This document shows, piece after piece, positions 8,593-17,701 of a stretch of DNA of 46,898 nt. The notes under the pieces were generated by a model. The model was not told where the DNA came from. It saw only the letters and a program-made list of their open reading frames with translations, and made no database searches. A program made the position numbers and the translations under genes. Origin of the DNA: CAYFSS01 sp964345975 (GTDB taxonomy: Bacteria > Bacillota > Clostridia > Saccharofermentanales > Fastidiosipilaceae); contig CAYFSS010000018.1 of NCBI GenBank assembly GCA_964345975.1, positions 1-46,898 on the forward strand, in the 5' to 3' direction. The first letter of the stretch is position 1, and each line of letters opens with the position of its first letter.

Positions 8593-8847
8593 TTCTTATA
8601 AGAAGAGATGGGATGAGTGTGTGGTTTATCTAATCTGCGCGCCATCCGGAATTCCTTACATATGTAACAGCTTTACGAGCCGCCTATCATTTAAAGACCC
8701 TAGAACGATAGGAAACGAAGGTCTAGTGAAGTCATAATTTCGCAAACTCTAATTCGCGCTTGCGTTACATTCTATTTTTGGCTAGTCTAGAGGTGGAACA
8801 TAATGAGAAGCAATGAAGCAAAGAAGCAAATTACTAGGAGTAATGAA

Positions 8848-10491
8848 ATGAAACGTAAAGCACTCTTGGTTTTACTATGTCTGGGTTTGATCATGGGCTT
8901 AGTACCAAACCTTCAAGCCGAAGCAGAAGGTGTTAATCTCACTGAAGTAGGAACCTATCCGATCGTCGAAGAACCCATCGAAATGACGATGTTCCGTGTT
9001 GCAATGCCGAACGTTATTGATTTTGAAACGAACGACTTCACCTTGCATATGGAAGAGCTCACAAACATCAAGTGGAATTTCCGTACCGCAAACAGCGATA
9101 ACGCTGAAATGCAGATTAACCTGGAAATGAGCTCCGCTGAGAAGCCGGATGCCTTCATGTTCGGTACACCTGATATTGCGAAGTTTGGTGTTCGCGATCA
9201 GCTGCTTCTCCAGCTCGATGACCTCATTGAGCCAAACATGCCGAACCTCACAGCGTATATGGAAGAAAACCCGGCCGTAAAGGTTCGACTCACACAGACC
9301 GATGGTCATATCTACAGCACACCTTCTATTAACCAGTGCTACCACTGTACGTTCCGCAATAAAATGTGGGTCAACGAAGCACATCTCGAAGAGCTAGGGG
9401 TTGAAGCTCCTACCACGACGGAAGAATTCAAGGCCGTCCTCGAAGCTTATATGGAAGCCAATCCTACCGGCATCGGTATCGGTGGATCCATCGACGGTTG
9501 GGGCCAACAGTTCTATGACTGGATCTCAAACGCATTCTTCCTCGATCCCGGTACGTCTTCAGCAAAGCTTACAGTATCCCCTGACGGCGTCATCGAATCG
9601 ACCGCTGTGATGGATGAGTATCGTGAAGCCCTGAAGTATATGCGCGAACTTTATGACCTTGGCGCGATCTACGAAGGGTCTCTTACCCAAAACCACGAGC
9701 AATACCGTAGCCTCATGAATGAAGCCGGTGAACCTGTTCTCTTTGCTCCGTATGGCACCATCTCGGATGCCTTCGACGCAACCAGCAACCCGGAAGCCTA
9801 TGCTAATTATCGCGTCCTCGCACCGATCGAAGGTCCTGGAGGCGCACGTTACGCAACGTTCTTCCGTTACGATGGTGTTGGAGCCGGCGGTTTCGTCCTT
9901 TCTGAATCTGCTGCCTATCCTGAAGCTGCGCTTCGCTGGATCGACTATTTCTATACCCTCGAAGGCTACCTCAGCATGCAGTTTGGTGCTGACGAAGGTG
10001 AAGACTGGGTTCTCAATCCTGAAGGTCTCCAGAGTCTTGGTGGCGGGGATGCCCTCTACGAAGTTCTCAATACCTACAGCTCTGATCCTCAGAACCACGA
10101 CTGGCAGGACGTCGGTCTAAACTTCGCAACCAACGACATTCGTTTGGGTGCTGCCGTTGAGCAAGATGTTGACCTTGCAAGTCCGGAAGGCCTTGAGAAA
10201 CTTCTCTATATCGAAACTGAAGAGAAGTGCGAACCGTATGCACAAGGTGAAGGAGACTATGACGTTCTCCCCGCTCTTTACTACACCGCAGAAGAAGCCG
10301 ATGCACTCCAGTTGATTTCACAAGAAGTCAGTGACTACATCGACCAGAATCGCTTAGCTTTCATCATGGGTACGCAAGACATCAACAACGACGATGAGTG
10401 GCAAACCTATGTCGATGGATTCGAGACCTATGGTCTTCCTGAATACCTCGAAATCGCTCAAGCTGCTTACGATCGTCAGACTGATCAATAA
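8848..10491 (+). CDS. Extracellular sugar-binding protein of a CUT1-type ABC importer (LplA-like), probably for fucosylated oligosaccharides
   Basis: A 547-aa substrate-binding protein. Residues 1-26 form a Sec signal peptide (KRK, a hydrophobic core, then NLQAEA), with no lipobox: the only cysteine in it is preceded by LL rather than by a small residue. The mature part has the large-family pattern of DAFMFGTPDIAKFGVRDQL, LDDLIEPNMPNLTAYMEENP, IYSTPSINQC and a C-terminal helix LEIAQAAYDRQTD. Two permease genes follow, and the divergent genes make fucosidase and fucose isomerase, so import of fucosides is inferred. AGGAG lies 7 nt before ATG 8848. An in-frame ATG at 8803, also with an SD site, would add 15 residues before the signal peptide. 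Terminator-like hairpins after the gene probably keep its expression above that of the permeases. Confidence 0.85.
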   Translation: MKRKALLVLLCLGLIMGLVPNLQAEAEGVNLTEVGTYPIVEEPIEMTMFRVAMPNVIDFETNDFTLHMEELTNIKWNFRTANSDNAEMQINLEMSSAEKPDAFMFGTPDIAKFGVRDQLLLQLDDLIEPNMPNLTAYMEENPAVKVRLTQTDGHIYSTPSINQCYHCTFRNKMWVNEAHLEELGVEAPTTTEEFKAVLEAYMEANPTGIGIGGSIDGWGQQFYDWISNAFFLDPGTSSAKLTVSPDGVIESTAVMDEYREALKYMRELYDLGAIYEGSLTQNHEQYRSLMNEAGEPVLFAPYGTISDAFDATSNPEAYANYRVLAPIEGPGGARYATFFRYDGVGAGGFVLSESAAYPEAALRWIDYFYTLEGYLSMQFGADEGEDWVLNPEGLQSLGGGDALYEVLNTYSSDPQNHDWQDVGLNFATNDIRLGAAVEQDVDLASPEGLEKLLYIETEEKCEPYAQGEGDYDVLPALYYTAEEADALQLISQEVSDYIDQNRLAFIMGTQDINNDDEWQTYVDGFETYGLPEYLEIAQAAYDRQTDQ

Positions 10492-10511
10492 TTTAATTAT
10501 CTAACGTCGGC

Positions 10512-10607
10512 GGGGCTTATCAAGATTCAAAAGCCCCAACCAATCTTCCAACGATTTACCGGCGTGCAAGAGTCCGGCATGCTTCCCAAGGAGTGTGCCG
10601 GATTTTC
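10512..10607 (+). terminator. Two hairpins between binding-protein and permease genes (partial terminator)
   Basis: First hairpin: GGGGCTT (10512-10518) with AAGCCCC (10531-10537). Second: TCCGGCA (10573-10579) extended inward with TGCCGGA (10596-10602), followed by TTTT. Such intra-operon structures usually stabilise or attenuate so that the binding protein exceeds the permeases. No promoter is seen after them. Confidence 0.6.
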
Positions 10608-10639
10608 ACTCATAGAAGGTATAGACAGAGGATGTGACC

Positions 10640-11581
10640 ATGACAGAATCGAGACAAACGCTTGCGCTGAGTAAGCCAAAGGGCAAGGGGATATCAGCAG
10701 CCTATCAGTGGCAATACTGGTTGTTTCTAGCCATTCCATTAGCCTATCTCTTGATCTTTCACTATGCTCCGATGGTCGGTATCATCATTGCTTTCAAGGA
10801 CTATACGGCGAGAGGCGGTATCTTCGGGAGTGAATGGGCAGGCCTAAAACACTTCAAACAGTTTCTCAGCACACCCTCGAGTTCACGGATTATCGGCAAT
10901 ACCTTAAGGATTGGTCTATATCAACTCTTGGTCGGCTTTCCTTTTCCTATTATTCTGGCGATCTTCCTCAACGAAGTGAAGAGCCTGAGATTCCGCAAGA
11001 CGGTTCAGATGGTGACGTATGCACCGTATTTCATTTCGACCGTTGTCTTGGTCGGTATGATGATGCGTCTCTTCGATCTTCGTTCAGGCCCGATCAACCA
11101 AGTGATCACGATGCTGGGGGGTAAGCCGCTGAATTTCTTCGGCAACAAAGACATATTTCCCCATCTCTACGTCTGGTCGGGGATATGGCAGGGAGCAGGG
11201 TATAACTCCATCATCTTTATTGCAGCTCTCGCAGGGGTTAACCCCGAGCTCAAAGAAGCCGCCCGAATTGACGGTGCCTCTCGTTTCCAAAGAATCTGGA
11301 ACGTCGACCTCCCATCGATTGCTTCGACCATCGTCATGATGCTGATCTTCAACGTCGGTGCAATCATGAACATCGGGTTTGAGAAAGTGTTTTTAATGCA
11401 AAATCCCGCAAATCAACCAACCTCGGAGATTATCTCCACCTTCGTCTACAAAGTTGGTCTGGGGAATGGAAACTATTCCTTCTCGACCGCTGTCAACCTC
11501 TTTAACTCTATTCTGAGTCTCATCTTGTTTGTCATTGCAAATCAAACATCGAAGAAGATCTCAGACACGAGTATCTGGTAG
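10640..11581 (+). CDS. ABC sugar importer permease, LplB/UgpA type
   Basis: A 313-aa inner-membrane permease with six hydrophobic segments. The first (YWLFLAIPLAYLLIFHYAPM) is followed by GIIIAFKDY, typical of the LplB subfamily. The EAA loop that docks the ATPase reads EAARIDGASRFQRIWNVDLP. The start is the ATG at 10640, 7 nt after AGAGGA; a GTG at 10634 would sit on the SD itself. It pairs with the next permease to form the channel. No ATPase gene is present, as is common where a shared MsmX/MsmK-type ATPase serves several importers. Its substrate is inferred from the fucose context. Confidence 0.92.
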   Translation: MTESRQTLALSKPKGKGISAAYQWQYWLFLAIPLAYLLIFHYAPMVGIIIAFKDYTARGGIFGSEWAGLKHFKQFLSTPSSSRIIGNTLRIGLYQLLVGFPFPIILAIFLNEVKSLRFRKTVQMVTYAPYFISTVVLVGMMMRLFDLRSGPINQVITMLGGKPLNFFGNKDIFPHLYVWSGIWQGAGYNSIIFIAALAGVNPELKEAARIDGASRFQRIWNVDLPSIASTIVMMLIFNVGAIMNIGFEKVFLMQNPANQPTSEIISTFVYKVGLGNGNYSFSTAVNLFNSILSLILFVIANQTSKKISDTSIW

Positions 11582-11591
11582 GAGGTGTATC

Positions 11592-12500
11592 ATGGCCAAA
11601 TCACGTTTAACCTCGTTCCGTCAACAGAGCTTTGGCGACAAGGCGTTCATCATCGGCATTTATATGCTCCTTGTCCTATTTTTCTTCTTAGTTCTACTCC
11701 CGCTCCTCTACGTCATCTCCGCTTCCTTAAGTGATCCCCAAGCGGTCATCGAAGGCCGTGTGGCCTTTTGGCCGGTGGATCCGACGTTTAGAGGCTATAC
11801 TGCTGTTTTTTCATACAGCAAGATTCAGACGGGCTTTCTCAACTCTTTCATCTATATGTTCATGGGAACCTTGGTGAATATTTCCATGACCCTCATCTGT
11901 GCTTTCCCTCTCTCACGGAAAGACTTCAAGCATCGTCGTAAAATCAGTTTGCTCCTCATGTTTACGATGATCTTTAGCGGTGGCTTGATCCCTACCTACA
12001 TCATTGTGGACCGCTTGGGCTTGGTCGATACTCGGTGGGCGATGATTCTACCGGCGGCTATGTCTGTTTGGAACGTCATGATTGCCAGGACGTACATGGA
12101 GAACTCCATCCCGGATGAGCTCTTCGACTCTGCGTCCATCGATGGTTGTTCCCCGTTCACGTACTTCCATAAGGTGGTCATTCCTCTAGCAAAGCCGGTG
12201 ATTGCCGTTCTCGTCCTTTACTACGGGGTAGGACATTGGAACGCTTACTTCAATGCTTTGATCTACTTGCGCAGTCAAGACCTCATGCCTCTCCAGATGA
12301 TCTTGCGTGAGATTCTGGTCGTCAATAAGATCGATCCGGCGCTCGTCACGTCTGCTGAAGCCTTGGCTTCACGCCAGGGTATGCAAGATCTTCTGAAGTA
12401 TTCTGTCATCGTGGTCTCATCCATCCCTGTCCTCATGATTTATCCGTTCGTCCAGAGGTACTTTGTTGAAGGCGTCATGATCGGCTCGGTCAAAGGCTAG
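11592..12500 (+). CDS. ABC sugar importer permease, LplC/UgpE type
   Basis: A 302-aa partner permease with six membrane segments. It has LLPLLYVISASLSDP near the start, SGGLIPTYIIVDRLGLVDTRWA in the periplasm-facing loop region, the EAA-like DSASIDGCSPFTYFHKVVIP, and the hallmark C-terminus ending VQRYFVEGVMIGSVKG. The gene begins 10 nt after the first permease with GGAGGTG before ATG 11592. Its stop codon lies inside the tandem CTAG-containing array described separately. It completes the binding-protein/permease/permease cassette. Confidence 0.92.
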   Translation: MAKSRLTSFRQQSFGDKAFIIGIYMLLVLFFFLVLLPLLYVISASLSDPQAVIEGRVAFWPVDPTFRGYTAVFSYSKIQTGFLNSFIYMFMGTLVNISMTLICAFPLSRKDFKHRRKISLLLMFTMIFSGGLIPTYIIVDRLGLVDTRWAMILPAAMSVWNVMIARTYMENSIPDELFDSASIDGCSPFTYFHKVVIPLAKPVIAVLVLYYGVGHWNAYFNALIYLRSQDLMPLQMILREILVVNKIDPALVTSAEALASRQGMQDLLKYSVIVVSSIPVLMIYPFVQRYFVEGVMIGSVKG

Positions 12501-12543
12501 AGTGCTAGAAGGCTAGAGTGCTAGAAGGCTAGAAGGCTAGAAG
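12495..12543. repeat. Tandem array of 7-9 bp GGCTAGA-type units at the end of the permease gene
   Basis: Units GGCTAGAGT, GCTAGAA, GGCTAGAGT, GCTAGAA, GGCTAGAA, GGCTAGAA follow head to tail. Each contains CTAG, a tetranucleotide rare in many bacteria. The stop codon of the permease is in the first unit. The array precedes the terminator and is probably slippage-expanded. Confidence 0.85.
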
Positions 12544-12580
12544 ACTTAGATCCAAATCTCCCTCAACATATCTATCAACC

Positions 12581-12624
12581 GAAGCCTCGACCATCTCTCG
12601 GGATGGCGAGGCCTTCTATATTTT
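12581..12624 (+). terminator. Terminator of the fucose-side importer operon
   Basis: A long stem (GAAGCCTCGACCATC against GGATGGCGAGGCCTTC, with one bulge and one mismatch) and the tail TATATTTT. Confidence 0.8.
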
Positions 12625-12996
12625 GAGGTCTTTTATTGAGACGTCATCAAGACCGCTAGAACTAAAATAGGAAATGTCGGTCCTGTGCTTTTTTGTGATG
12701 ATCTACTCTGCTTGATTAACTCCTTAAGCGAAAGGGATTGACGTGTAAAAAAAGCAATTTCCTTTCGAAAGACATAGAAAAGCAAATAGGAATTTTGTGT
12801 GTGGAAGCACTGAGCTCAATCGTGGCTCAATCGTTCTAGCCGTTAGTTAACGTAGGAAAAACATGAGGGTGTTAAACTACGAAGAGATAAGACCGTTTTG
12901 CGGAATGATCTTTGAGATCGCATGAGGTTCCAACAGGTCGTCCGAACGTTGAACGTGTGCTGACAGTTATCGTCTTTAGTAAGGAGAAGAAAATCT
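12625..12996. other. Intergenic region before the peptide-importer operon
   Basis: 372 bases. I see a perfect 10-bp palindrome CTTTCGAAAG near 12764-12773 and a TTGACG at about 12738, but no matching -10 for it. No ORF or structured RNA is recognised. The promoter of the dpp-type operon must lie here. Confidence 0.4.
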
Positions 12997-14610
12997 ATGC
13001 AGAAGCGCAATCGTTTTCTAGCCCTCATTCTAGTTTTCGCAATAGCCTTGAGTTTGGTAACGCTTGTCGTGCCAACCGTAGAGGCTGAAGACCGTCCGGA
13101 ACGCTACGACGATGAAGAACCCTTTATCGCAACCTATGCAGCCGATCCAACGTTCATCTCGCCTTTGGGGGATGTTTCGGCTGAGACCAAGCGTGTGCTA
13201 CGCAATATGCATGAAGGTCTCTATAAAGTGAATCCTGATGGCACACTGTCCGAAGGAGTTGCATCGTCGATCACCTTTGAGCATGAAGAGCCTTATATAA
13301 CGGCCGAAATCCAACTGAAAGAAGGCATCACCTTCCACAATGGGGATCCTCTGAATGCTGATGCAGTACGGTATTCTATCGAGCGTCTTTCCGGTTTAGT
13401 AGACGGCATCACATCAGAAGATGTCACCGGTTCCGGATATTGGGGTTCGCTCATGAATCCTCCGGTCGAAGAAGGGTCTGAAGAAGAGCCCAGACAAGGC
13501 AATATCGAGATCATCGACGACTATCACCTGAAGGTGACGATGCTCGATGACTATGGCATCTTAACAACGATGTATAGTTTGGCAGACGCTCTCTTGGTGC
13601 CACCTTCCGTTTCGGAGGATGATCAAAAAGCCCATCCGGTCGGCCTTGGTCCTTATCAATTCGTCGAATACCAAGAAGGCAACTACATCTCTATGTCCCG
13701 ATTCGAGGATTACTACGGTGACAAGCCCGAAGTGAAGAATGTTGAGTTTCACAAGTATGCCGACACGGCAACCTTGCCGATTGCTTTCGAATCCGGTGCA
13801 ATCGATATTCTGGGTTTGACACGTGAGACATATGACAAGTATTCAGAACAAGATCTTTACATCCATGAAGGCTACTCGAACGATGTTCGCGCCCTCTACT
13901 TCAACCTTAGAGATGACTCCATATTCAACAACAAAGATCTTCGCCTTGCCTTCCAGCATGGGATCGATAAAGAAAAAATGAACGAGACGTTGACCAATGG
14001 TCGCGGCACTATCCTCTATACCCACATGACGCCTTTCTTGGACTTGTACTACAACAGCGACCTTGAAGGCATCTATGAGTATGATTTGGCCAAGGCAAAA
14101 GAACATCTCGAAGCTGCCGGTTATGCCGAAGGTGATCTGTCTTTGACACTGAAGACCGTTGCAGAAAACAATGTCGAACAGGATATGGCTGTGTTGATCC
14201 AGGAAGACTTAGCTGCTTTGGGCATCGACATCACCATCGATTCAGTCCCATGGGCAACCTATTACGAAGAAGTCTATCGTGGTTACAATTACGAACTGGC
14301 GATCCTGAACGTTGTCGGCTACCCCGATCCTTCCCGTGTTCTTTCACGGTACATGACAGATGCTAGCGGGAACCTTGCCGGGATTGACTTACCGGAAATC
14401 GATGAGCTCTTGAACGAGGCGCGTCAGTCGACCGATCAGGAAGGTCTGGCGGTTGATAATTACAAGCAGGTCCAAGCCATTCTTGCCGAAGAAGCCTACA
14501 ACGTTTTCCTTCTGGATCCGGGCGTTCAGACCGTTCTCTCGGCTGAATATGAAGGCTACGAGAACTTCCCGTTTGCCTTTACTGATATCAGTACAATCAA
14601 GTATCGTTAG
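12997..14610 (+). CDS. Peptide ABC importer substrate-binding protein (SBP_bac_5, DppA/OppA type)
   Basis: A 537-aa family 5 binding protein. Signal peptide: about 30 residues (QKRNR, a hydrophobic stretch, VEAED), cleaved by signal peptidase I; there is no lipobox cysteine. Family motifs: a GLYKVNPDGTLSEGVA strand, EIQLKEGITFHNGDPLNADAVRYS-like (split here as LKEGITFHNGDPLNADAV), DLRLAFQHGIDKE, and AKEHLEAAGY with the following SLTLKTV. It captures short peptides, or sometimes nickel or other ligands, for the following permeases and ATPases. AAGGAG precedes the ATG. A hairpin-rich gap of 174 nt separates it from the permeases. The ligand cannot be told from sequence alone. Confidence 0.93.
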   Translation: MQKRNRFLALILVFAIALSLVTLVVPTVEAEDRPERYDDEEPFIATYAADPTFISPLGDVSAETKRVLRNMHEGLYKVNPDGTLSEGVASSITFEHEEPYITAEIQLKEGITFHNGDPLNADAVRYSIERLSGLVDGITSEDVTGSGYWGSLMNPPVEEGSEEEPRQGNIEIIDDYHLKVTMLDDYGILTTMYSLADALLVPPSVSEDDQKAHPVGLGPYQFVEYQEGNYISMSRFEDYYGDKPEVKNVEFHKYADTATLPIAFESGAIDILGLTRETYDKYSEQDLYIHEGYSNDVRALYFNLRDDSIFNNKDLRLAFQHGIDKEKMNETLTNGRGTILYTHMTPFLDLYYNSDLEGIYEYDLAKAKEHLEAAGYAEGDLSLTLKTVAENNVEQDMAVLIQEDLAALGIDITIDSVPWATYYEEVYRGYNYELAILNVVGYPDPSRVLSRYMTDASGNLAGIDLPEIDELLNEARQSTDQEGLAVDNYKQVQAILAEEAYNVFLLDPGVQTVLSAEYEGYENFPFAFTDISTIKYR

Positions 14611-14634
14611 GACGGACACTATTTGATTGAAGCT

Positions 14635-14763
14635 TATGGCTGAATTGCTTAGCCATACCGGCATGAAGCGATGTATTTACTTGCTAAGCGCGAACCATTG
14701 AGCTTGCTATGACGAGTTGAACTCGAGTTACACGGGGTATTGTTCGCTGAGACATCCCCGTGT
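14635..14763 (+). promoter_or_regulatory. Two intra-operon hairpins before the dppB-type gene
   Basis: TATGGCT (14635-14641) pairs with AGCCATA (14651-14657). ACACGGGG (14730-14737) pairs with CCCCGTGT (14756-14763). Neither has a U-tract, so they probably stabilise the 3' end of the binding-protein message rather than terminate it. The second ends 8 nt before the SD site. Confidence 0.5.
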
Positions 14764-14784
14764 TCTCACCGGAAGGGGAGTAGC

Positions 14785-15741
14785 GTGTGGTATTTCCTTA
14801 AACGCCTTTTCAGCGGAATCCTCACGGTGGTACTGATCTCCGTCGTCGTCTTCTTTATGTTCCAGATTGTGCCGGGTGATCCGGTTTTATCACGATTGGG
14901 ATCCGAAGAGATTGATCAGAACCCACAACTGGCGGCAAAGATGTATGAAGCCTTCAACCTCCATGAGCCTGTGCATGTGCGTTATGGTCTTTGGGTGAGC
15001 GGAATGCTCCGAGGCGATATGGGTGAGTCCTTCAAGTATGGTGGCCAAGCCGTCAATCGCCTAATCTCGGATCGCTTGTCTGACACCATCGTGCTGGCCG
15101 TGGCCTCCATGATCGTCATCGTAATCGTTGCGCTGCCTTTAGGATTCTTCTTAGCCCCTAGAATTGAGAAGCGTTCGGGGGTCCTCTTCAATGCTCTGTC
15201 CCAATTAGGTTTGGCAATGCCGATCTTCTGGGTTGCGATCCTCTTGCTCTATGTCTTCTCGATGCAACTCAAGGTCCTCCCAATTCGTGCTACGATCAAC
15301 TTCGCAAGACCGGCCCAGACCCTAAGATCCATCATCCTTCCGGTCATAACCCTCAGTGTGGGCAACATCTCGATTGTGCTTCGCTATATGGTCTCCGCCC
15401 TGAACGAGGCATCGGTCCAACCTTTCACTCAAGTCGCAAGGGCGAAAGGTCTGCTCGATAGGGAAGTCCAGCGCAAGCATGTTTTTCGCCATGCCTTAAT
15501 CCAAGTCATCACAATTCTTTCGATGGTCTTCGTTGGGCTTATCACGGGTTCAGTCCTCATCGAGAACGTGTTCAACATTCAAGGGGTAGGATCGCTTCTC
15601 ATCAATGCCATCCGTGACAATGATTACCCTGTCGTACAGGGGGTCATCTTCTATTATGCGGTGGTGGTCGTCGTCATCAACATTCTTCTAGACTTCGCCT
15701 ATCGGATCATCGATCCACGCATCGACTACGCAGGACGGTGA
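14785..15741 (+). CDS. Peptide ABC importer permease, DppB type
   Basis: A 318-aa permease of the DppB/OppB class. The start YFLKRLFSGILTVVLISVVVF and FQIVPGDPV are characteristic, followed by the periplasmic segment with FNLHEPVHVRYG. The C-terminal half holds the EAA-type loop (ARAKGLLDREVQRKHVFRHA) and the ending IDPRIDY. The GTG at 14785 is chosen as start because GGAAGGGGAG lies 5-13 nt upstream; an ATG 15 codons earlier has no SD site and gives a non-homologous leader. It is followed after 4 nt by the partner permease. Confidence 0.93.
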   Translation: MWYFLKRLFSGILTVVLISVVVFFMFQIVPGDPVLSRLGSEEIDQNPQLAAKMYEAFNLHEPVHVRYGLWVSGMLRGDMGESFKYGGQAVNRLISDRLSDTIVLAVASMIVIVIVALPLGFFLAPRIEKRSGVLFNALSQLGLAMPIFWVAILLLYVFSMQLKVLPIRATINFARPAQTLRSIILPVITLSVGNISIVLRYMVSALNEASVQPFTQVARAKGLLDREVQRKHVFRHALIQVITILSMVFVGLITGSVLIENVFNIQGVGSLLINAIRDNDYPVVQGVIFYYAVVVVVINILLDFAYRIIDPRIDYAGR

Positions 15742-15745
15742 GTTC

Positions 15746-16675
15746 ATGAATCTCCCTACAACACCAAAAAGCCCGGCAGATCAAGCTCTTTCAATGGAGT
15801 CTTTAAGCCCCTCGCCCCCCTCGCCGGAAGCCAATGAAGGCATCCCAACGCAAGCTCCAAAGACACGTCCGCCATATTCACTGATCGTTGGACTTACACT
15901 CTTAGGCCTCATCACCCTCATGATGCTCGTGTCCCTAGTCTGGACACCGCACGATGCCTATCTCACATCCTCGGATTACAGCAAGCAACTCCAAGGTCCA
16001 TCGGCTCAACATTGGTTTGGCACAGATCACTTGGGACGCGACGTCTTGTCCCGCAGCATGATTGCCGCACAGACCGTTTTCTTGGTTGGAGCCTCGACCC
16101 TGATCATCAGTGGGAGCATCGGGATTACCTTAGGGCTCATTGCAGGCTACCGTGGCGGCTGGGCCGATATCGTTATCATGCGCTTGATCGAAGTCTTTGC
16201 AACGATCCCGGGCACGATCTTATTGCTCCTCTTTATCACGATCTTCGGACGAGGGACGCAGCAAACCATCATTGCAATATCGCTCATGTCGTTTACGACC
16301 TTTACCAGGATGGTGCGATCTCGGGTCTTATCGTTAAGACAACATGAACACATCTTATGGGCTCAGGTCATAGGGGCGAGGAATCTACGCATTATCTTTG
16401 TCCACATCATGCCGGATCTCTTACCCCTAATCCTCATCATTGCGGCAAACCAGTTTAGTAGTGCGGTCATGGCTGAGGCGGGCCTCAGTTACCTCGGGCT
16501 CGGCGTTCAAGTCTCCGAGCCATCCTGGGGTAATATGTTGACGAGAGCTCAAGCCGGTCTTCTGACCAACCCTTGGAATGCAATCATCCCGGGTCTCCTC
16601 ATCACGATCCTTGTCATCGGCTCGAATCTCACAGCGGACGGCCTCTCGCGTCATTACAACTTGAAAGTTCGCTAA
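15746..16675 (+). CDS. Peptide ABC importer permease, DppC type
   Basis: A 309-aa DppC/OppC-class permease. A Pro/Ser-rich cytoplasmic N-tail of about 45 residues precedes the first membrane segment. Then come WFGTDHLGRDVLSRSM, the near-invariant DppC signature, GYRGGWAD, the EAA loop (WAQVIGARNLRIIFVHIMPD), and the closing FVxxGLxxLGLGVQ-type segment (AGLSYLGLGVQVSEPSWGN). It forms the transmembrane channel with the preceding gene product. Confidence 0.93.
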   Translation: MNLPTTPKSPADQALSMESLSPSPPSPEANEGIPTQAPKTRPPYSLIVGLTLLGLITLMMLVSLVWTPHDAYLTSSDYSKQLQGPSAQHWFGTDHLGRDVLSRSMIAAQTVFLVGASTLIISGSIGITLGLIAGYRGGWADIVIMRLIEVFATIPGTILLLLFITIFGRGTQQTIIAISLMSFTTFTRMVRSRVLSLRQHEHILWAQVIGARNLRIIFVHIMPDLLPLILIIAANQFSSAVMAEAGLSYLGLGVQVSEPSWGNMLTRAQAGLLTNPWNAIIPGLLITILVIGSNLTADGLSRHYNLKVR

Positions 16676-16690
16676 GTAAGGAGGTGCACC

Positions 16691-17701
16691 ATGCTTTTAG
16701 AGGTCGAAAATCTCAGCGTCCAATTGGATGAGTTTTCTATTCTGGATAAGATAAATTTCACGCTGCAAGAAGGGGAAATTTTAGGGCTCGTGGGTGAATC
16801 CGGCTCCGGAAAGTCTATGACTGCACGTGCCATCATGGGCCTACTACCTAAAGACATTCACCAATCTGACGGTACCATCCGCTTTGATGGGCAGGATTTA
16901 GCGAAACTTGATCCCCGGGTTAGACGACGCATGCTAGGTCGTGAAATCGCGATGATTTTTCAGGATCCAATGACCTCCTTGAATCCCCTCTATACCATCG
17001 AGCATCAACTGGTCGAGGCTCTGCGCATCCATCGACCCGAGATTTCCACGAAAGAGGCAAGAGACCTCGCCCGTAAGCGCTTGGCGGAAGTTGAGATCCA
17101 GGAACCGGAATCTTCTTTGCAGAAGTATCCTCACCAATTCTCCGGGGGTCAGCGTCAGAGGATCTGCATCGCCATGGCACTTATGAACGTCCCCCGCATC
17201 CTCATTGCGGATGAGGTAACGACGGCTCTCGATGTCACGGTCCAGTATCACATCCTCGAGCTTCTACGCAGTTTGAGCGAGAAATACAAGATGGGGCTCA
17301 TTGTGGTCTCTCACAACTTGGCGCTCATCAAACATCTCTGTCAGCGTGTCCTCGTGCTCTATACCGGTCGTATCCTCGAAGCGGGCACCGTTTCGGAAGT
17401 GCTCGATACCCCTCGCCACCCTTATACCCACGAACTCCTTGCGGCGATCCCCGAGAATGCTGTCAAAGGTGAACCCATTGCAACCATTGCCGGTCAAGTC
17501 CCATCCCTCTACGATGCAAAGCCCCCCTGTCCTTTCTATCCCAGGTGCCGTTATGGCCTACCGTTTTGCATTGACGGCGAGCTAAACTACACGCAGTATT
17601 CCGACACTCACCTTGTCCTCTGTGCTCGGTCTGAAGATACACCTGCACTCTTCGTTGAGCGGATCTTGGAACTACAACGTGAAAGCGAGGCCAACCCATG
17701 A
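16691..17701 (+). CDS. Peptide ABC importer ATPase, DppD type
   Basis: A 336-aa ATPase. Walker A GESGSGKS at 35-42, Q-loop FQDPMTSLNP near 90, signature FSGGQRQR at 150-157, Walker B ILIADE at 170-175 and switch His in VVSHNL near 208. After Walker B it reads DEVTTALD rather than the usual DEPTTALD; the catalytic Glu is kept. The C-terminal oligopeptide domain holds C280-PFYPR-C286, C293 and C311, the four-cysteine pattern associated with an iron-sulfur cluster in some DppD proteins. AAGGAGGTG precedes the ATG. It overlaps the next gene by 4 nt and presumably forms a heterodimer with its product. Confidence 0.94.
   Translation: MLLEVENLSVQLDEFSILDKINFTLQEGEILGLVGESGSGKSMTARAIMGLLPKDIHQSDGTIRFDGQDLAKLDPRVRRRMLGREIAMIFQDPMTSLNPLYTIEHQLVEALRIHRPEISTKEARDLARKRLAEVEIQEPESSLQKYPHQFSGGQRQRICIAMALMNVPRILIADEVTTALDVTVQYHILELLRSLSEKYKMGLIVVSHNLALIKHLCQRVLVLYTGRILEAGTVSEVLDTPRHPYTHELLAAIPENAVKGEPIATIAGQVPSLYDAKPPCPFYPRCRYGLPFCIDGELNYTQYSDTHLVLCARSEDTPALFVERILELQRESEANP

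Larger units (their letters stand above)
8443..8847. other. Divergent control region of the fucose locus
   Basis: 405 bases without a gene. It contains the leftward promoter candidate and the tandem array listed separately. The right part (about 8640-8800) must hold the importer promoter, but I find no convincing -35/-10 pair there (TTGCGT and TAGTCT at 17 nt is weak). An upstream in-frame ATG at 8803 has its own GAGGTGG site. Confidence 0.5.

Noticed and set aside
9559..10098. Leftward open frame of about 180 codons inside the sugar-binding protein gene.
   Set aside because: It is fully antisense to a well-supported gene, lacks an SD site and has no family motif.
12738..12773. TTGACG plus downstream sequence as promoter of the peptide importer.
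   Set aside because: No hexamer resembling TATAAT lies 15-19 nt downstream.
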